Assembly: GCF_000012985.1 (NCBI RefSeq)
Contig: NC_007645.1
Location: forward strand, 4,238,581 to 4,302,580
Source: Hahella chejuensis KCTC 2396
Lineage (GTDB): Bacteria > Pseudomonadota > Gammaproteobacteria > Pseudomonadales > Oleiphilaceae
Reading direction: 5' to 3'
Length of the DNA: 64,000 bases
Below are positions 24,537-33,176 of this stretch, piece after piece; the first letter of the stretch is position 1; each line of letters starts with the position of its first letter. The translations under genes and the position numbers were made by a program. A model generated the notes under the pieces. It was not told where the DNA came from and searched no databases. It saw only the letters and a program-made list of their open reading frames with translations.

Positions 24537-24935
24537 TCAACATCCAGCATGGAAATCGATATCCCAGGATATATCGATGCTCAAGTACCCTAGCTTGCGT
24601 ATTATCTCCGCCGTCAACTTTGGACCTCCCCGGCTGTTGGTAAGGTAATAGCAATAGATTTCAATAGAACATGTCTTTCGTAATACAGATAACGCCATGC
24701 CCCGGTATTCCACAGCATCAACCACAGCACTCACGTGTTCCAAAGGATTAGTCGAGTCCAGCCGCCCTTTGGTGGACCAAAGCCACGTATGGCGCAGTCT
24801 GGTCTGTTCATCCAAAGCCTCAGGATCACGGAGCAGCACTTCTGTTGCTTCAGTCTTCAGCATGCGGCTTATCACATCAGGTGGATGTACTTCTGAAAGA
24901 ATACGGAGTTCTGAGTAGGTTTTTATACAAGCCAT
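24537..24935 (-). CDS. DUF4279 family protein
   Basis: 132 aa from the ATG at 24935 (MACIKTYSELRILSEVHPPD). The order of features (LRI start, ISRMLKTEATE, HTWLWSTKG with conserved Trp, DLxxHVSAVVDAV, cysteine-containing IEIYCYYLTN and a GGPKLTAEIIRKLGYLSIDI end) matches DUF4279. Members are small cytosolic proteins, often found alone or as candidate immunity proteins next to polymorphic toxins. No toxin gene is adjacent. It converges with the S41 peptidase across 30 nt. Function is unknown. Confidence 0.6.
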   Translation of the reverse strand: MACIKTYSELRILSEVHPPDVISRMLKTEATEVLLRDPEALDEQTRLRHTWLWSTKGRLDSTNPLEHVSAVVDAVEYRGMALSVLRKTCSIEIYCYYLTNSRGGPKLTAEIIRKLGYLSIDISWDIDFHAGC

Positions 24936-25077
24936 GATGATATCGCCCATACCTGAGTGGAATTATTGGAGAAATAACCAGAGTAGCCCGTCAAGGCTGA
25001 AACTATGGATGATCGCGAGTTATGCTTTGAATTACAATTTCCCCTATTCCTATTTAAAAACACAATCGGGTTCTATT

Positions 25078-25404
25078 ATGTTTGAACGATCAGGCGTCAA
25101 CTGGAATGGGTATGTCAGCGGCTCCTGCCCAGTCCAAGGTTGCGGTATTGTTGACAACCATCCATGGTACTTCAGAGCGCGCGGCGATTCATGGTCAATG
25201 GAGATCGCGGAGGATCAGAGCATTGACTGTGAGTGCCTGCCGTTAGTCGGCCCTTACCCAGGCTGGCTTATAGAAGAGTCGTGGGGGAAATGGCCTGAGG
25301 CTGGCTATATGGAGGCGGCTGTAGCATGGGAGCTAATAGAAAAGGTCTTCGAACAGTTCAGAAACAATGAGCTTCCGTATATTGCTGGCGAGCAAACTGA
25401 CTAA
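25078..25404 (+). CDS. Hypothetical protein, 108 aa
   Basis: Not recognised by name. The frame is open upstream to 24934, but the ATG at 25078 begins MFERSGVNWNGYVSGSCPVQ and from there the protein looks coherent: CPVQGCGIVDNHPWYFRARG, WSMEIAED, GPYPGWLIEESWGKWPEAGY. It is acidic and rich in Trp and Gly, with no signal or membrane segment. Small proteins of this kind are common in accessory regions as immunity-like genes, which is only a guess. A good Shine-Dalgarno is not visible. Confidence 0.55.
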   Translation: MFERSGVNWNGYVSGSCPVQGCGIVDNHPWYFRARGDSWSMEIAEDQSIDCECLPLVGPYPGWLIEESWGKWPEAGYMEAAVAWELIEKVFEQFRNNELPYIAGEQTD

Positions 25405-25504
25405 CGGGCTAATTTATAGGCCCTATCTCCTGTCCCGTTCATATAATGGAACATACCGGACATATCATAACCAGACTTTCTTTTAGCAAAAAACCGGCTA
25501 CGCG

Positions 25505-25525
25505 TGAGGCATAGCAGATGCCTCA
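25505..25525. terminator. Short hairpin, possible terminator
   Basis: TGAGGCAT-AGCAG-ATGCCTCA forms an 8-bp stem about 100 nt after the gene at 25078 and before the solute-binding-like gene. No T tract follows, so its role as a terminator is uncertain. Confidence 0.3.
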
Positions 25526-25639
25526 ACCCGACTATCCTATCGCGCTTTAATTGCCAGCGTAGTTTACTAAACTGAAGATGCGCGTCGCTTGCAAAAATTC
25601 AACCCATCTGCACCAGGATACGCTTCGGTAGAAAATGCT

Positions 25640-26335
25640 ATGAAAGCTCTTTCGGTATTATGGTTATGGACCTGCGCAATGACATCCGCCTACGCCGCTC
25701 CGGATGCGCGGGAGGTGCTGAGAATCGGAGCAAACGACGAGATCGCGCAATTGTATGCGCCTTATCAAAAGTTCGTTGAAGCCGCTTTTCAGGATACCCC
25801 CTGGAGAATCGAGTGGGTGAACCTTCCTTTGGCGCGCTCAATACGCGCCGCCAATGAAGGCAGTATTGACGGCGATTTTATAAGGATTAAAGATGTGACG
25901 GAGATTTACAGCAATTTAGTGGCCGTGCCTTGGCCATTGAATCGCCAGCGCTTTTATCTGTTTATACCAACCACCCTGGATTGCCCTGATACCAGCAATA
26001 TCGACAAATTAGTGGTCGGGAAATTACTAGGCATCTCCGCGTACGATCATTTTCCAGAAAACATCAAAAGAAACATGGTCTTTTCCCCCAATCTGGAGTC
26101 ATACGTGAACATGGCGATGGCGCACCGTATAGACGGCATCGCCATCACCGATGATCACTATAAAAAGATCAGCAAAAAGTTCGATGTCGATTTAAAAAAG
26201 TGCAGTGACCACATGTTATATGAAGCTGTCACTTACATGATGTTGAATATCAAGCACCGAGATAAAATCCCTCGGATAGTGGAGGCGTTTTCGAAGCATG
26301 CCGGCCTGCTTCCCACTGAAGATCAGGCGTACTGA
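25640..26335 (+). CDS. Periplasmic solute-binding-like protein (SBP_bac_3 fold)
   Basis: 231 aa from the ATG at 25640. The signal peptide is ALSVLWLWTCAMTSAYA, then REVLRIGANDEIAQLYAPYQ. The pattern WVNLPLARSIRAANEGSIDG and later NMAMAHRIDGIAITDDHY is that of the small extracellular solute-binding proteins that stand alone near signalling genes rather than with ABC permeases. No permease or ATPase follows. It may serve as a ligand sensor domain or amino acid binder; the ligand is unknown. It converges with the BRCT gene across a hairpin. Confidence 0.7.
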   Translation: MKALSVLWLWTCAMTSAYAAPDAREVLRIGANDEIAQLYAPYQKFVEAAFQDTPWRIEWVNLPLARSIRAANEGSIDGDFIRIKDVTEIYSNLVAVPWPLNRQRFYLFIPTTLDCPDTSNIDKLVVGKLLGISAYDHFPENIKRNMVFSPNLESYVNMAMAHRIDGIAITDDHYKKISKKFDVDLKKCSDHMLYEAVTYMMLNIKHRDKIPRIVEAFSKHAGLLPTEDQAY

Positions 26336-26348
26336 CACTGTCCCTAAA

Positions 26349-26376
26349 GGGCTCAGAAACTTTGATCCCTGAGCCC
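26349..26376. terminator. Hairpin between convergent genes
   Basis: GGGCTCAG and CTGAGCCC form an 8-bp GC-rich stem with a 12-nt loop, midway between the stops of the solute-binding-like gene (26335) and the BRCT gene (26396). Placement suggests a shared bidirectional terminator. There is no clean T run. Confidence 0.5.
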
Positions 26377-26395
26377 AGCACGATCTATCTTGCAG

Positions 26396-27004
26396 TTACA
26401 TGCATACCGACTGAGCCCAGTGTTGTTCGGTAATTATCACAACAGGAACGCCGCTATCCCGATATGTCATCGCTTTTTCAATTTTTCGTCCAAAGTTTTC
26501 ATGAACCCAGCTATCCGTTACATAGGTTCCTATCACTAGATAATCCAGCGACTTCGTAACGTTCTTGGCGATCACTCCGCCTCGCGCTTCAGTCGCTTCC
26601 TGGCATTGCTCCCGCGTTCCCAGCGCGCAAACGCCGGTGAAAAGGAAAGAGCGCCCCTGAAAGGTAATGGGCGGCATGGGCTCAATAATGGGTAATCTGC
26701 TTGCCTTGGCGACTTCTCCTATATAAGACTCATCCCCGGAAATTTTTCTCAGAACACTTAATAGCTCGGAGGACTCCTCATTATCCAGAACACCGTCTTC
26801 CAACATAACGCTAACTCTATCTAACAAATTAACGATAATCGGGTTATCTGAAGCGCTCCTGCTTTGCACCAGCCAAGTTTGCAGAAACTCCGCTTCCGCC
26901 TGCTCAACCTTTCCATCGGCGACAATGCCTTTACTCAGACCGATCAGTGTATCTATTTGCCTGTCCTTAATTTTATTCAGATTGAATTCGGTGAAAATAT
27001 CCAT
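26396..27004 (-). CDS. BRCT-domain protein
   Basis: 202 aa. Residues 1-100 are helical (IDTLIGLSKGIVADGKVEQA, LLSVLRKISGDESY), like the small TerB/EF-hand-like helical lead domains found in similar proteins. The C-terminal part (about 112-200) is a BRCT domain: ITFQGRSFLFTGVCALGTRE, ARGGVIAKNVTKSLDYLVIG and the Trp in QHWAQSV. Stand-alone BRCT proteins of this layout are relatives of the NAD-dependent DNA ligase C-terminus and probably bind phosphorylated DNA ends or partners. It is monocistronic and flanked by a 231-nt promoter gap. Confidence 0.8.
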   Translation of the reverse strand: MDIFTEFNLNKIKDRQIDTLIGLSKGIVADGKVEQAEAEFLQTWLVQSRSASDNPIIVNLLDRVSVMLEDGVLDNEESSELLSVLRKISGDESYIGEVAKASRLPIIEPMPPITFQGRSFLFTGVCALGTREQCQEATEARGGVIAKNVTKSLDYLVIGTYVTDSWVHENFGRKIEKAMTYRDSGVPVVIITEQHWAQSVCM

Positions 27005-27235
27005 AAATATTCCCTCTCTAAAATGATTGAAACTTAAGGCGCGAATATTTCTAAAACTGAAAAGCGGCCATACGCCAATGGATAATATTCAGATTATCCC
27101 CTGCACTCGCGATAATAGTATTCTATCTATCGTAAAGACATAATTTGTCGTTAAGCATGAAAAACGGCGCGGGTGAGTAGGTGTAGGTGGGCGTGATAGA
27201 CAGGCAGTTATCGTAGAGAAAGCCAGATTAAGCTA

Positions 27236-27949
27236 TCAAAAACTAACCAGACACAAACCGGAAAATGCTTTCTCAGTATAAAGAGATTTCAATACCTTAC
27301 CCGACTCGATATCTACCGCAAGATAGTGGAGCGAGCCGTCTTTGTGCTCTTGAATAATTAATTCCCCGTCGCAAATCCTGGGCTGAGCAGCACGCCAGTT
27401 CGCATCCACACTCCATTGTTTAAACAGTGAATAACAACTGCCTGTCCCGTTGGCGATCTTAGTCAAAGGCGCAGGGTTGCAGGCAACTATGTCCCGGCTG
27501 GTGGAGACGATGATTGAGTTGGGTTTGAATGTCAGATTGGCGCGACGCCAGTTATTACTCTCGAACTGAAACGCCTTCCCCTCTACATCCAGCACATGCA
27601 GTTTTTGCTGGTACTCGAAAAACTGGCCAGCCATCGTTTCCAGTGGCCAGCTATTCACCCTCTCCAAATTACGGGATATAAACACGACGAAGGGAAAGTT
27701 CTCCCTTGTCTGATCAATTTTAAAGCCCGCCAGATAGAGCCCTTCGTCTGTTTCAAACCCGGCGTAGGCGTTTTGCAGCTCTGTCTGGAGCGTTTGCCCC
27801 TGGTTAACGACAACGCCGTCATGCCTCCATGAGAAGGTTGTTTGCGCGCAGGCGGAAAATGGAAATGCCAGCAGGGTCGCCAATACGAAAATACAGGGCC
27901 TTATCATGCGGTTTGCCATCAGTAGCATGGAGGTCAAAAATAAAGACAT
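27236..27949 (-). CDS. Secreted or lipid-anchored hypothetical protein
   Basis: 237 aa. The N-terminus has a signal sequence whose end FPFSACAQ can be read as a lipobox (FSAC), so it may be a lipoprotein; otherwise it is periplasmic. The rest (WRHDGVVVNQGQTLQTELQN, FVVFISRNLERVNSWPLETM, KVLKSLYTEKAFSG) has a beta-rich pattern that could be a propeller-type fold, with several Cys residues. I do not recognise a family. It begins 3 nt after the stop of the zinc-ribbon membrane protein, with AGGTAA before the ATG, so the two form an operon. Confidence 0.6.
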   Translation of the reverse strand: MSLFLTSMLLMANRMIRPCIFVLATLLAFPFSACAQTTFSWRHDGVVVNQGQTLQTELQNAYAGFETDEGLYLAGFKIDQTRENFPFVVFISRNLERVNSWPLETMAGQFFEYQQKLHVLDVEGKAFQFESNNWRRANLTFKPNSIIVSTSRDIVACNPAPLTKIANGTGSCYSLFKQWSVDANWRAAQPRICDGELIIQEHKDGSLHYLAVDIESGKVLKSLYTEKAFSGLCLVSF

Positions 27950-27952
27950 CCG

Positions 27953-28237
27953 TTACCTGTCTTTCACTTTCAAATTAGGCCAACATGAGAGTCCCGTCAG
28001 AAGAATCGCAACGGCCCCTAAGGCATGCCATACAATACTATCCAGCCCTACTCTCAAAAATGTATAAATCAGATAAAGACCTACAAGCGCAACACCTAAT
28101 TCCACTGCAAAAATTACCCCTGGCATACGGTAGGACTTATTGCCGCAATGGCGGCATGTATATGGATCAACCTTGATACCACGCCCCTCAAGGGTATTAA
28201 ACTTTTTACAGTGCGGGCATTTGATCAAACCTAACAT
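27953..28237 (-). CDS. Small membrane protein with zinc-ribbon motif
   Basis: 94 aa from the ATG at 28237; the alternative TTG two codons earlier is less likely. A zinc-ribbon is formed by CPHC (near residue 7) and CRHC (near residue 28). Two membrane helices follow (VIFAVELGVALVGLYLIYTF and VWHALGAVAILLTGLSCW). The layout resembles many small bacterial inner-membrane proteins of unknown role, with the ribbon in the cytoplasm. It is the first gene of a two-gene unit with the secreted protein at 27236. Confidence 0.65.
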   Translation of the reverse strand: MLGLIKCPHCKKFNTLEGRGIKVDPYTCRHCGNKSYRMPGVIFAVELGVALVGLYLIYTFLRVGLDSIVWHALGAVAILLTGLSCWPNLKVKDR

Positions 28238-28392
28238 TCTCAACGTCCTCGACTAAGGTATCCGTCCCGTTTCGATAAGTCCGCTCTCAAAAGCCAACAA
28301 TAATCGCATTTTCAGGACATCGCTGGGGATAGAGGAAAGTTGGCCGGGTTTAAGTAAGCTCGTAGCGCCAAGCTTTTCGATAGCGGGCTACC

Positions 28393-29586
28393 CTAAACCT
28401 CACCACCCGCCGCAAACCCAGACGCCCAGGCCCATTGGAAGTTGTGGCCGCCCAGGTGGCCGGTGACGTCGACGACTTCGCCGATGAAGTAGAGGTTGGG
28501 AATGTCTTTGGCGGCCATGGTTTTGGAGGAGAGGCAGTCGGTGTCGACGCCGCCCAGTGTGACTTCGGCGGTGCGGTAGCCTTCGGTGCCGTTGGGTTTG
28601 ATCTTCCAGCTTTTCAGGGCGTCAGCGACTTCCTGTAAGCGCTGGTTGGAGCATTGCTGGAAGGTTTCATTCCAGTTTTTCCATTCGGTGAATATCTGCG
28701 CCACACGCTTGGGAAGCTTGGCGTTGAGATAGGTTTCAAGGCGCTTATTGGGCGATTCCTGCCGCCAGGTCTTCAGCTCCGCCAGCACATCGTCGTCCGG
28801 TAACAGGTCGATGGTGAGCTCCTGCCCGGGTTTCCAGAAGCTGGAGATCTGCAACATGCTGGGGCCGCTGAGACCGCGATGGGTGAACAGCATGGGCTCT
28901 TTGAAGGCCACGCCATTAACGCTGACTGAGACCGGACAACTGACGCCGGACAAAGGCGCGAAGCGCTGTAAATCTTCCGGCTGTAGCGTGAAAGGAGCCA
29001 GCCCCGCCCGCGTCGGCAATACCTTCAGGCCGAACTGCTCCGCGATTTTATAACCGAAGGGCGATGCGCCCAGCGTAGGAATCGACAACCCGCCGCTGGC
29101 GATCACCAGTGACTCGCATTGAATAACGCCGCTTGAGGTTTGCAAACGAAAGCCGTCGCCGTCCTGCGCCACCACATCGATGCTGCACTGCAGACGAATT
29201 TCCGCGCCGGCCCAGTCACATTCGGTCAGCAGCATATTGAGAATATCTTTACTGCTCTCGTTGCAAAACAACTGCCCAGGCGTTTTTTCATGATATTCAA
29301 TGCCATGGCGCTCCACCCACTCCACAAAATGCTGAGGGGTATAGCGTCTTAGCGCAGAGATACAGTAATGGGGATTATTGGATAAATAGTTGGCCGGAGT
29401 GGAGTTCAGGTGAGTGAAGTTGCAGCGTCCTCCCCCGGACATAAGAATTTTCTTGCCGGCTTTATTGGCGTGATCCAGCACCAGGACTTTCCTGCCGCGA
29501 TAACCTGCGGTGATCGCGCACATCAAACCGGCGGCGCCGGCGCCAATAATGACCACATCTACTTTTTCAACCACTTTTTCAACCAC
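28393..29586 (-). CDS. BaiN/HI0933-family flavoprotein (NAD(P)/FAD-dependent oxidoreductase)
   Basis: 397 aa from the GTG at 29586, which has GGAG 6 nt upstream; the track frame extends to 29637. It opens with the FAD-binding loop VVIIGAGAAGLMCAI, then GKKILMSGGGRCNFTHLNS (the signature of the YhiN/HI0933 family) and closes with LYFIGEVVDVTGHLGGHNFQ and WAWASGFAAG. The N-terminus has a short duplication (VVEKVVEKV). The family includes BaiN; in E. coli YhiN no firm function is known. It is a cytoplasmic protein, probably a reductase or dehydrogenase. It stands alone between the zinc-ribbon pair and the EAL gene. Confidence 0.88.
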   Translation of the reverse strand: MVEKVVEKVDVVIIGAGAAGLMCAITAGYRGRKVLVLDHANKAGKKILMSGGGRCNFTHLNSTPANYLSNNPHYCISALRRYTPQHFVEWVERHGIEYHEKTPGQLFCNESSKDILNMLLTECDWAGAEIRLQCSIDVVAQDGDGFRLQTSSGVIQCESLVIASGGLSIPTLGASPFGYKIAEQFGLKVLPTRAGLAPFTLQPEDLQRFAPLSGVSCPVSVSVNGVAFKEPMLFTHRGLSGPSMLQISSFWKPGQELTIDLLPDDDVLAELKTWRQESPNKRLETYLNAKLPKRVAQIFTEWKNWNETFQQCSNQRLQEVADALKSWKIKPNGTEGYRTAEVTLGGVDTDCLSSKTMAAKDIPNLYFIGEVVDVTGHLGGHNFQWAWASGFAAGGEV

Positions 29587-29708
29587 GAAAGACTCCACAC
29601 TCACTGTCTGCAAACCAGCGCATTGTATGCCTCTCAAGGTCTGTCGACGAATTTATTTATGTAGCCACAGCAAGAAATGAACTGACGCAGAGAAGACTGA
29701 ACGCTCCC

Positions 29709-30974
29709 CTATTGGCGCAGGTAACGAATATCCGCCAACAAGGTGCGTTCGCTATCCAGCACAGTACTGATGGTCTGACACAAATAGCCGGAGTTGGTGT
29801 CCCGATAAGGCCGCGAGCTGATGACCCGTCGCTGCAGTAAACGCTCGATCGCCAGCATCTGGTAGAAATAAGGTCTGGCGGCCCAGTTCACACCTTGATT
29901 CCCCCTGTGCTGCAGCCAGTGCGCGCCGTCCCAGTCGAAATTGGGCGTAATCTGAACGCCAGTGTGGTCGCAGATGTAGAAACGTAAAAATCCTTCCGGC
30001 GGCGTCGGCAGCGCGCCCACGAAATTCTCATTGCGCAGCACGCAGTCCTTGATATCGAGCACGCACTTTTCCATTTGATGGATGTAGTAAATATGGCGGC
30101 GCTCTTCCTCCACTTTGCGATGGATAAAACTCTCCAACAACATGCCGACTTTCGACTGCGGCGCATCCGGCGCCAGAAAACGCTCCAGCGCCGGGTTGAA
30201 GATGTAACCCTGAATGTAACGGGCACCGCACTCCATGGCGAAACGGAATTCGTCTTCCGTCTCCACCCCTTCGCAGATGATCTGACTGCCCGCCCGCTCC
30301 GCCAGATAACCGACGGACTGCACCACTTCGCCGGATATGCCGCCGCGCGCGGCGCGCTTGAACAAACGCATGTCCAGTTTAATCAGGTCCGGCTCCAGGG
30401 AAATAATACGGTTCAATTGCGAATAGCCGGCGCCGAAATCATCAATGGCGATACGTAAACCCGCGCGCCGGTACTCAGCCACCTGCTCCACCAACGCCGC
30501 CTCATCGCCGCCGTTTTCCGTGAACTCCACCACCACGCGTTGCGGATCAATGCCCGCTTCATGAATCATGCGGATGGTGGGAATCTGTTCTTCGTCGCCG
30601 TTTTTGCGCATCCATTCGGGGGAAATGTTGAGAGTGAGGAAACAATCGGGGGGAAGGGTTTGAGCTGTATCTAGCGCCTGCTTGCGCACCATGCGATCTA
30701 TATTCAAAAGCCGCCGTCGGTCAACGCCGGGGTCAGAGAATAAGGGCCCGGCCGACGTCACCGTTCCGTCATCGCGTCGAATGCGCGCCAACGCCTCATA
30801 ACCGGCCACCATTCCCCGGTTAATATCGACGATAGGCTGAAAAAAAGGGAGGTACTGATTGCGTTCTGGTTGGACGCCATCATAAAGGTCGTCCGAAACC
30901 CTGTCGGGGATTCCATCAGGGACTCCGTCGGGACCTTTCCGCAAGCTCGAGATGCGCTTCGCAACCGAATCCAT
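29709..30974 (-). CDS. EAL-domain c-di-GMP phosphodiesterase with YkuI-like C-terminal domain
   Basis: 421 aa. The EAL motif (60-62, YEALARI) is followed by the other metal- and substrate-binding sites: EFTENGGDE, IDDFGAGYSQLNRI, DLIKLDMRLF and ICEGVETEDEF, so it should be an active phosphodiesterase. Residues about 270-421 form a second domain with RFYICDHTGVQITPNF and ARPYFYQML that looks like the Cache/PAS-type domain at the end of YkuI. No membrane helix is seen, so it is cytosolic. The N-terminal 40 residues have a low-complexity Asp/Gly/Pro-rich stretch (GPDGVPDGIPDRVSDD). It lowers cyclic di-GMP, opposing diguanylate cyclases. Confidence 0.88.
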   Translation of the reverse strand: MDSVAKRISSLRKGPDGVPDGIPDRVSDDLYDGVQPERNQYLPFFQPIVDINRGMVAGYEALARIRRDDGTVTSAGPLFSDPGVDRRRLLNIDRMVRKQALDTAQTLPPDCFLTLNISPEWMRKNGDEEQIPTIRMIHEAGIDPQRVVVEFTENGGDEAALVEQVAEYRRAGLRIAIDDFGAGYSQLNRIISLEPDLIKLDMRLFKRAARGGISGEVVQSVGYLAERAGSQIICEGVETEDEFRFAMECGARYIQGYIFNPALERFLAPDAPQSKVGMLLESFIHRKVEEERRHIYYIHQMEKCVLDIKDCVLRNENFVGALPTPPEGFLRFYICDHTGVQITPNFDWDGAHWLQHRGNQGVNWAARPYFYQMLAIERLLQRRVISSRPYRDTNSGYLCQTISTVLDSERTLLADIRYLRQ

Positions 30975-31160
30975 TTTTACTCCGAAAGTAAAGAAGGAGG
31001 CCAGTAGTACAGCCGATTAGGTTAGGCCATTTGATCATAACCTACTGTAAACGTTTGAATATTTAGGTGTACTTTAGTAACTGCCACGCTGTTTGGGCAA
31101 TTTATACTGTGTAACATCCATATTGCAAGGCGGCGCTCCGGCATCAGGAAAAAATAAACT

Positions 31161-32462
31161 CTATTTAATCCCCATCTCTTCAAACCTGAGTTCCACTCGC
31201 ATTCCATCCGGACGGCGGTCAATTTGCAGCGTCCAGGCCATGGCCTCCGCAATTTGCTGACAGAGCTTTAAACCAATGCGGTTGCTTTCTTCCCTCTCGG
31301 CCGCCTCTGAGGGGCCATCCACCTCTTCGTCAATGTTATGGACAACCAGGCTTGTCTCACTCAAAGTCACTGTAACGGCGCCCGCCGCGGTATGCTGAAA
31401 GGCATTGCGAATAAGATTGGCGGAAATGATGGTCCAGGGCGTGATAGCCATTGGCGTCGCCAGCTGTTCCGGCGCGTCCAGCGTCACCGACACCTGCTTG
31501 CTATGCAGCAGATAACGATGAAAGTCGATCTGCTCCCGAATCGCAGCGGCCAGGTCTTCTTCTCGCCGAACCGCATCCTCCCGCTGTTCCCGCCCCAGCC
31601 ATAGAAGCGTTTCCGTCATGCTTTGCATGCCATAAGCGGCCCGCTCGATACGCGCCAGCGACGGCGTCAGTTCTTCCGGCGGATTACGCCGTTGCAGCAG
31701 TTCGACGTTGTTGCGCACCACCGCAATAGGCGTGCGCAGCTCGTGACTGGCGTGACGCAGAAAGTCCTTCTCCCGTTGCAAAGCGGTGCGCAGCCGCGCG
31801 AAGGCGCTGTGCAGCTTCTCCGCAATATCGGAAAACTCCGCAAAACCCATGCGCGGCGGTTTTTCCGTCAACGTGTCCAGATTCAGGTTATGCGCCCAGT
31901 GCGCAAGACGATCCACGCGACGCCCCACATACACCAGAAACAGATGCGTCAGAATGATGACGCACAATATCACCGCCAGCGCCAAAATGATCTGACTCAC
32001 GCGAATGCGCCAGATCTGATGGCGCACGTCATGCTGCAGCGCCCCCGGCGTGGGATGCCGGGTAATGTAAAGCCACTCGTCGTTGGATAGATGGAAAGGA
32101 AACAGGAAATAGATATCTCCCGGGGCTTTCGGCTCCGACACTTCGTTGCGGAACAGGACTTCCAGATTGGCGGAAACCAACTCAGACTGATCAAGGCGCG
32201 ACTGATAAGGCTCAGGCACGGCTGACCAGTCCCTGTAGGACTGCACGTACAGACCCGAAGGCAGTTCCGCTTCGGGGTCCTTGGCGAGGCGCTGATCGTA
32301 ATCCTGGGCCAGGAAGTACATCTCCACCGTCATCGCCTGCTCCAGACCGCGTCCGAAGTATTCTTTCAGCAACAGGGTGTAGATGATCACAATCAGGGTC
32401 GCAATCCCCAGCAGGTAATAGCGAAAAACCCGTCTGACGCCAAGCTCTTTAGCGAATTTCAA
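31161..32462 (-). CDS. Sensor histidine kinase of the efflux operon, with a degenerate G1 box
   Basis: 433 aa. Two membrane helices (about 15-30 and 150-175) flank a periplasmic domain, followed by a HAMP-like linker. The H-box is HASHELRTPIAVVRNN and the N-box is LIRNAFQHTAAGAV. After it the expected DxGxG G1 box is replaced by VVHNIDEEVDGP, and the G2 region is RIGLKLC. The HATPase domain is therefore shortened or altered, so kinase activity may be low or depend on phosphatase action. It overlaps the regulator gene by 4 nt and ends the five-gene efflux operon. The partner is the regulator at 32459. Confidence 0.83.
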   Translation of the reverse strand: MKFAKELGVRRVFRYYLLGIATLIVIIYTLLLKEYFGRGLEQAMTVEMYFLAQDYDQRLAKDPEAELPSGLYVQSYRDWSAVPEPYQSRLDQSELVSANLEVLFRNEVSEPKAPGDIYFLFPFHLSNDEWLYITRHPTPGALQHDVRHQIWRIRVSQIILALAVILCVIILTHLFLVYVGRRVDRLAHWAHNLNLDTLTEKPPRMGFAEFSDIAEKLHSAFARLRTALQREKDFLRHASHELRTPIAVVRNNVELLQRRNPPEELTPSLARIERAAYGMQSMTETLLWLGREQREDAVRREEDLAAAIREQIDFHRYLLHSKQVSVTLDAPEQLATPMAITPWTIISANLIRNAFQHTAAGAVTVTLSETSLVVHNIDEEVDGPSEAAEREESNRIGLKLCQQIAEAMAWTLQIDRRPDGMRVELRFEEMGIK

Positions 32463-33166
32463 AGCGCGTCCTCTTCACTGCGCTCCGCCTCTCCACAACG
32501 TACGCCCTGCCCCGGCACGGTATGAATCAGCGCGCTGGCGAAGGGTTTGTCCACCGCCATGCGCAGCTTATACAAATGCACTTTGAATGCATTGCTGTCC
32601 GGCGGCGAGTCAGGCCACAGCACTTGCTCCAGATCGCTTTTGCTCACTACGCCGGGACTGTGTCGCATCAGCTTTTCCAGCAATTGCCAGCCAGTGGGGG
32701 TAAGCATCAGGGGCTTGCCCTCGCGCCGCACCTGACGTTGATCCAGATCCATCTGCAACGGCCCCACCGTCAACAAACGCGCCTGACCGCTGCGACGGCG
32801 GGACAGCGCCTGCAAACGCACGATCAGTTCCGCAAAGGCGAAAGGTTTCACCAGATAATCATCCGTCCCGGCGCGAAAACCTTCCACTTTATCGTCCAAG
32901 GTATCTCGGGCGGTCAGCATGAGGACCGGGGTGTCCACGCCTTCTTCCCGCAGTTTTCGACACATCGCCAAACCGTTCATGCGCGGCATATTGATGTCCA
33001 GCAACATCACGTCATACGCGTTGGCGCGCGCCAGGTTAATGCCCGCCACGCCGTTGGCGGCGTGATCGCAGCTCATGTTCTCCAGCGCCAGATAATCCAA
33101 CACAGTGGTGGCCAGATCGATATCGTCCTCCACCAGCAGCACTCGCAAATGGCCGCTCATAATCAT
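32459..33166 (-). CDS. OmpR-family response regulator of the efflux operon (QseB/PhoP-like)
   Basis: 235 aa. Receiver domain: LLVEDDIDLATTV, phospho-acceptor in DVMLLDINMPRMNG, and Lys in DDYLVKPFAFAELIVRL. The C-terminal winged helix has LTPTGWQLLEKLMRHSPGVV, LYKLRMAVDKPF and TVPGQGVR. It follows the RND permease after 10 nt and overlaps the kinase by 4 nt, so regulator and kinase are part of the efflux operon and probably control it. The GGTTAA direct repeats at 38979-38996 upstream of the operon are a likely binding site. Confidence 0.88.
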   Translation of the reverse strand: MIMSGHLRVLLVEDDIDLATTVLDYLALENMSCDHAANGVAGINLARANAYDVMLLDINMPRMNGLAMCRKLREEGVDTPVLMLTARDTLDDKVEGFRAGTDDYLVKPFAFAELIVRLQALSRRRSGQARLLTVGPLQMDLDQRQVRREGKPLMLTPTGWQLLEKLMRHSPGVVSKSDLEQVLWPDSPPDSNAFKVHLYKLRMAVDKPFASALIHTVPGQGVRCGEAERSEEDAL

Positions 33167-33176
33167 TTTCCCGTAC

